In this document: one piece after another, positions 59,460-64,000 of the stretch
Layout: each line of letters begins with the position of its first letter
Position numbering within the stretch: the stretch's first letter is position 1
Source of the DNA: Streptomyces liliifuscus
GTDB taxonomy: Bacteria; Actinomycetota; Actinomycetes; Streptomycetales; Streptomycetaceae
Assembly (NCBI RefSeq): GCF_016598615.1
Contig: NZ_CP066831.1
Coordinates: 5,890,001-5,954,000, forward strand
Reading direction: 5' to 3'
Length of the DNA stretch: 64,000 nt
Program-made: the position numbers and the translations under genes
Notes under the pieces: model-generated
What the model saw: the letters and a program-made list of their open reading frames with translations, nothing else
What the model was told of the DNA's origin: nothing
Database searches by the model: none

Positions 59460-60257
59460 TCAACTGTCCTTACCCTGACTTGGGGTAGCCTTACCGCGCT
59501 GCGCGCCTCCAGGCTGTCGGGGAACACCTGTTCCATTGACGTGCTCGCCATTTCCCATCGCGTGTGCAGTGCCCAGTAGATGAGTTACGGCGCGAATATA
59601 GGATGCGCGGACGTGTTTCTTGGTTAGCTTCTTGGCTTCAGGGGCATCGATGATCAAGATCCCTTGCGGCTCGTTGCCGGCGTATACGGGTGCGGCGATG
59701 GCAGATCGATACGAATCTCCGAGGTTGTAGCTTAGGTTACCGTCAGCGTTCTTGGTGTCTTTTACGTAGACGATCTCCTTTCCGTTCATGGCGTTTATAA
59801 GATCATCTTCGTCCTTCTTTTCCAGTTGCCGCGGTGGCGTGTCTCGGTTGTGGTGGCAGACGAGTCGAAGGCGCCGCCTGCCCTGCAGGGCGAAAAAGGC
59901 TGCCCGCGCTCCTGGGCTCCCGTGCTGAGCTGCGCAAGCAGTGAGTCGATCTTGGATTTTGGCCAGTGTGCTGGCTCTCTCGTCGGGGCGAGTGGCTAGT
60001 GTTCCCATCTCGTCGGCCACGGCGGAGATCACCGCCTCGTTCTTGATGACGGCATTGCGGCGCTCGTTCTTCTGGGTGATTCGCGCAATCAGCGGAGCCA
60101 TGATCGCGAAAAGCGCGCCGAGAGTGATGTAGCCGATCTTCATTACGCCTTTAGCGCTTGGTACCTGAGTCCCGCAAACGAAGGTCAAGCCCGGTGCGAC
60201 GATTGGCAGGAGCACGAGCGATATCGCTCGCAATAAATTCAAAGATTTTCCGAACAT
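59460..60257 (-). CDS. Membrane protein with GAF-like domain
   Basis: A 265-residue protein. Two N-terminal helices (LNLLRAISLVLLPIVAPGLTF; IGYITLGALFAIMAPLIARI) lead into a ~150-residue cytoplasmic domain with GAF features (SYNLGDSYRSAIAAPVYAGN, then PQGILIIDAPEAKKLTKKHV). The C-terminus is Gly/Gln-rich and disordered. Leu8 is a TTA codon (60234-60236), implying bldA dependence. GC content is low for the region. It is cargo at the right end of the AICE; it may sense a small molecule or redox state. Confidence 0.78.
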   Translation of the reverse strand: MFGKSLNLLRAISLVLLPIVAPGLTFVCGTQVPSAKGVMKIGYITLGALFAIMAPLIARITQKNERRNAVIKNEAVISAVADEMGTLATRPDERASTLAKIQDRLTACAAQHGSPGARAAFFALQGRRRLRLVCHHNRDTPPRQLEKKDEDDLINAMNGKEIVYVKDTKNADGNLSYNLGDSYRSAIAAPVYAGNEPQGILIIDAPEAKKLTKKHVRASYIRAVTHLLGTAHAMGNGEHVNGTGVPRQPGGAQRGKATPSQGKDS

Positions 60258-60694
60258 TGCACCTTCTGTAGGACCTGCATCCTCGACGTTAAATGATGAT
60301 CGACAAGGCTGCGTGGTTAGCTAAGATGAAGGCAGCAGTATGTCGAAGAAAATGACCGTGGCAAGGCTGCCCGTCGCCGGAATGGGTGAACCTGAATTGG
60401 CGCACGGAAGCGCGGAGGGGGCGCCTTCTTTTCCGTGCGCCCCATCGGTGCTCTCGCGCCTGCCGGCGCGTATGTCTGCTGAGGGGCGTCGGCACTCTGG
60501 GGCAGCAAGGCGGCCAGCCGGAGCGGAGCACGGACGCGGCTGCGCAGGAATGACCACGCGATGCTCTCTGCGGCCGAACCACGCTCTCTCCAAGGACGTT
60601 TGTGTCCCGCGTCGGGCTCGGCTGAGGGGTGGAGCCCTGCCTGACGGCTCGCCTGGACGTGGAGGCTGAGGGGCGTGCCGGGGCGCCTTCATTC
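60258..60694. other. Gene-poor stretch at the right end of the AICE
   Basis: No convincing gene. A frame at 60340-60669 has an Arg/Gly/Ala-rich product without a ribosome site. The only structure is a 10-bp inverted repeat GCGCACGGAA / TTCCGTGCGC at 60400-60409 and 60431-60440. The first part is AT-richer and probably holds the promoter of the GAF gene. Confidence 0.5.
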
Positions 60695-60720
60695 AAGATC
60701 TTCTCCCAGATTTCTCCCAG
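60695..60720. repeat. Right copy of 26-bp arm-type repeat
   Basis: AAGATCTTCTCCCAGATTTC then TCCCAG, matching 40189-40214 with one mismatch. It lies 50 bp inside the right att copy and is a candidate integrase arm site. Confidence 0.65.
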
Positions 60721-60738
60721 GAGGCTCCAGAAACCACT

Positions 60739-60774
60739 CAGGGGCCTGATCCGCTTTCACGGATCAGGCCCCTG
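60739..60774 (-). terminator. Element-supplied terminator for tRNA-Pro
   Basis: CAGGGGCCTGATCCG (60739-60753) pairs perfectly over 15 bp with 60760-60774 around a 6-nt loop, directly downstream (minus strand) of the tRNA 3' end. It differs from the stem-loop at the left att copy, so the element appears to bring its own terminator. Confidence 0.7.
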
Positions 60775-60833
60775 ACCTGGTGTTACAGCTGTCGGGGTGG
60801 CGGGATTTGAACCCACGACCTCTTCGTCCCGAA
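60771..60833. repeat. attR: 63-bp repeat overlapping tRNA-Pro
   Basis: The right copy of the att repeat. It covers the tRNA 3' end through the anticodon region (60792-60833) plus 21 bp of 3' flank, and differs from attL at one base (60786). The tRNA is complete here, so the element restored its 3' half on integration. Confidence 0.93.
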
Positions 60834-60865
60834 CGAAGCGCGCTGCCAAGCTGCGCTACACCCCG
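60792..60865 (-). tRNA. tRNA-Pro (anticodon CGG)
   Basis: A 74-nt cloverleaf read on the minus strand: acceptor CGGGGTG/CACCCCG, D arm GCGC with AGCTTGGCA loop, anticodon stem CTTCG/CGAAG with loop TTCGGGA (anticodon CGG), and T arm GTGGG-TTCAAAT-CCCGC. The discriminator is A and CCA is not encoded. It is the integration site of the AICE. Confidence 0.97.
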
Positions 60866-60916
60866 ATGTCGCTTTGAGCAGGCTACTTGCGTGGGCCGTG
60901 TTCGTGGCGACGTCGT

Positions 60917-61720
60917 TTACTTTAGCCCACCGGTGGCCGGAGACGAAATCCGGTTTTCGGGGGGTCGGTGGCGGCGCGGAACGGGGCGGATGTGGTCGAG
61001 GGCGACGAGGAGGAGGGCCAGTCCGTAGCAGGCGAGGCCCAGGACGGTGGCGTTGCCGAGGACCTCTACGTAGCCGTGCCGGGGTACGTCCAGGAAGGGG
61101 TACGGGTAGCGGGCCTGCGCGTTGGGAGACAGCAGCGCGCCCCGGGCGAGCGTGAAGGCCAGGTACGCGGCGGGCAGCACCAGCCAGGTGGCCGCGGTGT
61201 GGAGACGCAGTGGGCCCGGGCGCGTCAGCAGGAACCAGTCCAGTACGGCCATGACCGGGACCGCCGTGTGCAGGAGCTGGTTCGTGAGCGCGTGCCAGCC
61301 CGTCGACGTCTCGATGCCGCCCGTCATCGAGACGGCGCTCGAACCGTTCGCCAGGATCACGTGTTGGACCAGCCCCGCGCCCACCGCGTACAGCATCGTG
61401 CCGGCGGTGACGGACGGCGGCAGGGGGCGGCGGGCCGTCCACGCCCGCCAGGCCGAGGCCGTGAACACCGCGGCCACCACCACGCTGCTCAGGATCGTGA
61501 AGTGGCCCATGACCCGGGACGGGCTGCCCAGGACCAGCGCGAGCACCACACCCGCGGTCGCCGTCAGCGCGACGAGGAGGCGGAAGGCCGCGACCAGGGG
61601 GCGGCGGACGCGGGGGACCACCGCGTCCGCCGGGACGACGGGGACGATGGCGGCGGCGTTGGCGGCCACGCCTGGGAGGACGGGTATGTCCGGGATGTCT
61701 GCGGGCAGAGGGGCGGTCAT
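60917..61720 (-). CDS. Pr6Pr-family membrane protein
   Basis: A 267-residue protein with about six hydrophobic helices after a Pro/Val-rich N-terminus (AAFRLLVALTATAGVVLALV; FTILSSVVVAAVFTASAW; LLHTAVPVMAVLDWFLL; LHTAATWLVLPAAYLAFTLA). Motifs LHTAVPVMAVLDW and YPYPFLD are typical of Pr6Pr (FAR-17a/AIG1-like) proteins. Function is unknown. It lies just beyond the tRNA gene on the same strand. Confidence 0.85.
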   Translation of the reverse strand: MTAPLPADIPDIPVLPGVAANAAAIVPVVPADAVVPRVRRPLVAAFRLLVALTATAGVVLALVLGSPSRVMGHFTILSSVVVAAVFTASAWRAWTARRPLPPSVTAGTMLYAVGAGLVQHVILANGSSAVSMTGGIETSTGWHALTNQLLHTAVPVMAVLDWFLLTRPGPLRLHTAATWLVLPAAYLAFTLARGALLSPNAQARYPYPFLDVPRHGYVEVLGNATVLGLACYGLALLLVALDHIRPVPRRHRPPENRISSPATGGLK

Positions 61721-61930
61721 TCCCTCACGTTAAGCGGGTCGGACAAAAGGGGCGAGGCGGGTTGAACCGGTCGGGCGGTGCGGCTTCAGCCCCACACGCC
61801 CCGGGTGCCCAACGCACCCCCATGACGCACCTCCGCGCGTCACCCTTCGTCCCGCCGCCCGACCCCCATCAACCGCCTCGGCCCCGGCAACCCCTCAGCG
61901 CCCTCAGCCCAGGAACCCGCTCGGGTCCCC

Positions 61931-62863
61931 TCAACCCCGCCCCACCAACGTGAGCAACGTAGCCTCCGGCGGGCACGCGAAGCGGACCGGTGTGTACCTG
62001 CTCGTTCCGCAGCCCGCCGACACGTGCATGTACGCCGTCAGGCCGGACTCCGTCTCCGTGTGCGTGGAGAGGCCCTTCACCCGGTCCGTGTCCAGGTCGC
62101 AGTTGGTGACGAGGGCGCCGTAGAAGGGGATGCACAGCTGGCCGCCGTGGGTGTGGCCGGCCAGGATCAGGGGATAGCCGTCCGCCGTGAAGGCGTCCAG
62201 CGCGCGCAGGTACGGGGCGTGCACGATGCCCATCGACAGGTCGGCCGAGTCGGACGGGCCACCCGCCACGCGCGCGTAGCGGTCGCGCTTGACGTGCGGG
62301 TCGTCGATCCCGGTCAGCTCGACCTCGAAGCCGTCGATCTTCAGCGAACCCCGGGCGTTCGTCAGGTTCAGCCAGCCCGCCGCGTCGAAGCCGTCGCGCA
62401 GCGCTTCCCACGGGTTGTGGACCACGCCGACCGCGGGCGCGTTGCCGTTGAGCCCGTGCTTGCCCTGGGCCTTCTCGAACAAGTAGCGGGCGGGGTTGCG
62501 GAGTGTGGGCCCGTAGTAGTCGTTCGAGCCGAAGACGTACGCCCCCGGGAACTCCATCAGCGGACCGAGGGCGTCCATCACCTCGGGCACGCCCTCCGGG
62601 TCGGACAGGTTGTCCCCGGTGTTGATGACGAAGTCGGGACGCAGCCCGGCCAGCGACCGCAGCCAGCGCTGCTTCTTGCGCTGGCCGCCCACCATGTGGA
62701 TGTCGGAGACCTGGAGCACGCGCAGCGGTCGCATCCCGGGTGGCAGCACCGGGACCGTCACCCGCCGCAGACGGAAGGAGCGGGCTTCGAAACCCGCCGA
62801 GTAGAGCAGACCGGCGGCGCCAGCCGCCGCGATTCCCAGAGGTACTCCGTATCGCGCGCGCAT
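61931..62863 (-). CDS. Metallophosphoesterase (calcineurin-like)
   Basis: A 310-residue enzyme with an N-terminal membrane helix (GVPLGIAAAGAAGLLYSAGF). The metal-binding motifs appear in order: VLQVSDIHM, INTGDNLS, FGSNDYYGP, LAGHTHGGQL. The GNHD position reads GSND, as in some membrane-bound family members. Actinobacterial relatives hydrolyse phosphodiesters of unknown identity outside the cell. The 210-bp gap before the Pr6Pr gene shows nothing notable. Confidence 0.92.
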   Translation of the reverse strand: MRARYGVPLGIAAAGAAGLLYSAGFEARSFRLRRVTVPVLPPGMRPLRVLQVSDIHMVGGQRKKQRWLRSLAGLRPDFVINTGDNLSDPEGVPEVMDALGPLMEFPGAYVFGSNDYYGPTLRNPARYLFEKAQGKHGLNGNAPAVGVVHNPWEALRDGFDAAGWLNLTNARGSLKIDGFEVELTGIDDPHVKRDRYARVAGGPSDSADLSMGIVHAPYLRALDAFTADGYPLILAGHTHGGQLCIPFYGALVTNCDLDTDRVKGLSTHTETESGLTAYMHVSAGCGTSRYTPVRFACPPEATLLTLVGRG

Positions 62864-63006
62864 GAACCCATCGTGTCAGACCCCACACACTCGTAAGACC
62901 ATCGGAGGACCATCGACGGGTCGTCGAACGGGCGTCGGAGGGGCATTGAAGGGGGTGCCCCGAAATCCATGGGCAGCCGTCGCACCACACCTGCGACAAT
63001 CACCCC

Positions 63007-63471
63007 ATGACCACGCTCAAGTCGAAGCTGCAGGCAGACCTCAACGCCGCGATCAAGGAGCGCGACGAGCTCCGCTCCTCCACGCTCCGGCTGACCCTCG
63101 CCGCCATCCAGAAGGAGGAGGTCGCGGGTACGTCCAAGCGCGAGCTCTCCGACGACGAGGTGCAGAAGGTGATCGCCAAGGAGGCGAAGAAGCGCCGCGA
63201 GGCGGCCGAGGCCTTCGCGCAGGGCGGTCGCGCCGAGTCGGCCGAGCGCGAGAAGGCGGAGGGCGTGGTCCTCGCCGAGTACCTGCCCAAGCAGCTCTCC
63301 GACGACGAGCTCCAGCAGATCGTCACGCAGGCGGTCGAGGAGGCGAAGGCCGCCGGTGCCGAGGGCCCCCGCGCCATGGGCCAGGTCATGAAGATCGTGA
63401 ACCCGAAGGTGGCGGGCCTGGCCGAGGGCGGCCGCGTCGCCGCGGTGGTCAAGAAGCTGCTCGCGGGCTGA
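63007..63471 (+). CDS. GatB/YqeY domain protein
   Basis: A 154-residue protein matching the stand-alone YqeY family: MTTLKSKLQADLNAAIKERD at the N-terminus, RSSTLRLTLAAIQKEEVAG, then LAEYLPKQLSDDELQQIV and GPRAMGQVMKIVNPKVAGLA. It resembles the tRNA-binding tail of GatB and may interact with tRNA or amidotransferase. It is divergent from the phosphoesterase gene and followed by a very strong terminator. Confidence 0.94.
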   Translation: MTTLKSKLQADLNAAIKERDELRSSTLRLTLAAIQKEEVAGTSKRELSDDEVQKVIAKEAKKRREAAEAFAQGGRAESAEREKAEGVVLAEYLPKQLSDDELQQIVTQAVEEAKAAGAEGPRAMGQVMKIVNPKVAGLAEGGRVAAVVKKLLAG

Positions 63472-63530
63472 GCTCCGGGGCCGCCGAGACGGCCCGGATC
63501 ATCGCCGCACGCCGCACGCCGCACGCGCCA

Positions 63531-63579
63531 TACGCCGATGGGGGCGCCCCTAGTCACTAGGGGCGCCCCCATCGGCGTA
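63531..63579. terminator. 24-bp palindromic bidirectional terminator
   Basis: TACGCCGATGGGGGCGCCCC followed by TAGT (63531-63554) is mirrored exactly at 63556-63579 around a single C. It lies between the convergent yqeY-like and penicillin-binding protein genes and should terminate both. Confidence 0.9.
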
Positions 63580-63621
63580 CAACTACAGACCAAGGCCTAC
63601 GGCAACCTGCCGAACCCCGGC

Positions 63622-64000
63622 CTACGGAAAGTTCCCACCGTTCCCGTTCCCCCCACCGTTGTCGTTCCCGCTGATCGTCCACTCCTCGGGGATCGAGATG
63701 GTCGGATTGGGGAACTGCGGGTTGCCGTTGCCGCCGTTGTTGCCGTCACCGTTCCCGCCGCCGTTACCGCCGTTGTCCCCGTTGTTGCCGTCCTGGTCGC
63801 CGTCGTCCTCGTCGCCGCGGCCGTCCTCTTCCTTGCCGATGTTGCTGGGCGGGATGGTGACGAGGTTGAACTGGGGCGCGTCCTTGCCCTCCAGGGCACC
63901 GGCCATCATGTCGCGCCAGATCGGTCCGGGGACCTTGCCACCGAAGACCTTCTCGTACGGGACACCGCCGATGGTGATGTTGGTCATTTTCCGCTTGTGG
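63622..64000 (-). CDS. C-terminal part of a class A penicillin-binding protein
   Basis: The frame is open to the window edge, so only the last ~125 residues are present. GGVPYEKVFGGKVPGPIWRD followed by MMAGALEG is the end of a transpeptidase domain of bifunctional PBPs. A long disordered Gly/Asn/Asp-rich tail with repeated GGNGD-type units follows. The full enzyme polymerises and cross-links peptidoglycan on the outer face of the membrane. The length and Asn content of the tail are notable. Confidence 0.85.
   Translation of the reverse strand, partial: HKRKMTNITIGGVPYEKVFGGKVPGPIWRDMMAGALEGKDAPQFNLVTIPPSNIGKEEDGRGDEDDGDQDGNNGDNGGNGGGNGDGNNGGNGNPQFPNPTISIPEEWTISGNDNGGGNGNGGNFP

Larger units (their letters stand above)
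40026..60833 (+). mobile_element. pSAM2-like AICE integrated in tRNA-Pro
   Basis: The element is bounded by 63-bp direct repeats (40026-40088 and 60771-60833) that include the 3' part of tRNA-Pro. One repeat unit plus interior is 20,745 bp. It encodes int, xis, RepSA-like and primase-polymerase replication proteins, an FtsK-type Tra protein, Spd-like membrane proteins and a GntR repressor, the full AICE set. A 26-bp arm-like repeat lies just inside each end (40189-40214, 60695-60720). Cargo includes DarTG, a pentapeptide membrane protein and a GAF membrane protein. All core genes appear intact, so it may still be mobile. Confidence 0.93.

Noticed and set aside
60340..60669. Open frame at the right end of the AICE
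   Set aside because: Arg/Gly/Ala-rich product with no ribosome site, no recognisable motif, and an overlapping inverted repeat.

Overview
The window is high-GC actinobacterial DNA, almost certainly Streptomyces. Third codon positions are strongly GC-biased, GTG and ATG starts with ATGA/GTGA overlaps are frequent, XRE/DUF5753 regulators are paired with DUF397 proteins, and the order ybaB-recR-DUF5063-(two-component pair)-ask-asd is typical of that genus. Rare TTA leucine codons, read by the bldA tRNA, occur only in a few accessory genes.

Bases 1-39.9 kb are chromosomal. They hold an XRE/DUF397 module with a divergent partner (0.35-1.94 kb), a GntR regulator next to a class III aminotransferase (3.7-5.9 kb), a DJ-1/PfpI amidotransferase with a MarR regulator (6.1-7.3 kb), a membrane Ser/Thr kinase (7.3-9.4 kb), a PstS-like anchored protein and a Tat-exported M28 peptidase (9.5-12.6 kb). 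Next come a SLATT-like protein, YbaB/EbfC, RecR and DUF5063 (12.8-15.7 kb), a second XRE/DUF397 module whose divergent partner is a decayed fragment (15.8-17.1 kb), an OmpR-type two-component system (17.6-19.8 kb) and aspartokinase plus aspartate-semialdehyde dehydrogenase (20.1-22.4 kb). Beyond those are a SigE-type sigma factor with a membrane partner, SURF1, an S9 peptidase, a large TrkA-N protein, a GerW-type protein, a two-gene permease system (31.99-33.89 kb), secreted proteins, two short-chain dehydrogenases and an XRE regulator.

Bases 40,026-60,833 are an actinomycete integrative and conjugative element (AICE, pSAM2-like). It is inserted in the 3' end of a tRNA-Pro(CGG) gene and bounded by a 63-bp direct repeat with one mismatch. 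From left to right it carries a membrane pentapeptide-repeat protein, a second partial att core, the DarT/DarG DNA ADP-ribosylation toxin-antitoxin pair, an XRE regulator with a flavoprotein, and a GntR repressor with a doubled palindromic operator. Then come a long structured leader, a transfer operon (small protein, DUF2637 membrane protein, GGDEF protein, RRQRL zinc protein), the FtsK-like Tra translocase, a clt-like repeat region, Spd-like membrane proteins, a DUF4760-like protein, a primase-polymerase, a zinc-ribbon protein, a RepSA-like ATPase ending in an iteron-rich putative origin, Xis, a tyrosine integrase with an embedded LacI-type helix-turn-helix, and a GAF-domain membrane protein.

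The observation I rate highest is a recurrent RNA leader element inside the AICE. Three hairpins, each with a 13-position stem and a 17-nt loop containing CTCACC, stand 29-41 nt before the start codons of the transfer operon, tra and the replication operon. Each is followed by a CCCTCC tract and then the Shine-Dalgarno sequence. Two of the loops agree at 15 of 17 positions although their stems differ, which suggests a conserved RNA structure coordinating transfer and replication. Immediately upstream of the first is a further structured stretch with a boxA-like motif and a tRNA acceptor/T-arm mimic.

Bases 60.8-64 kb return to the chromosome: tRNA-Pro, a Pr6Pr-type membrane protein, a metallophosphoesterase, a GatB/YqeY protein and the C-terminus of a class A penicillin-binding protein.
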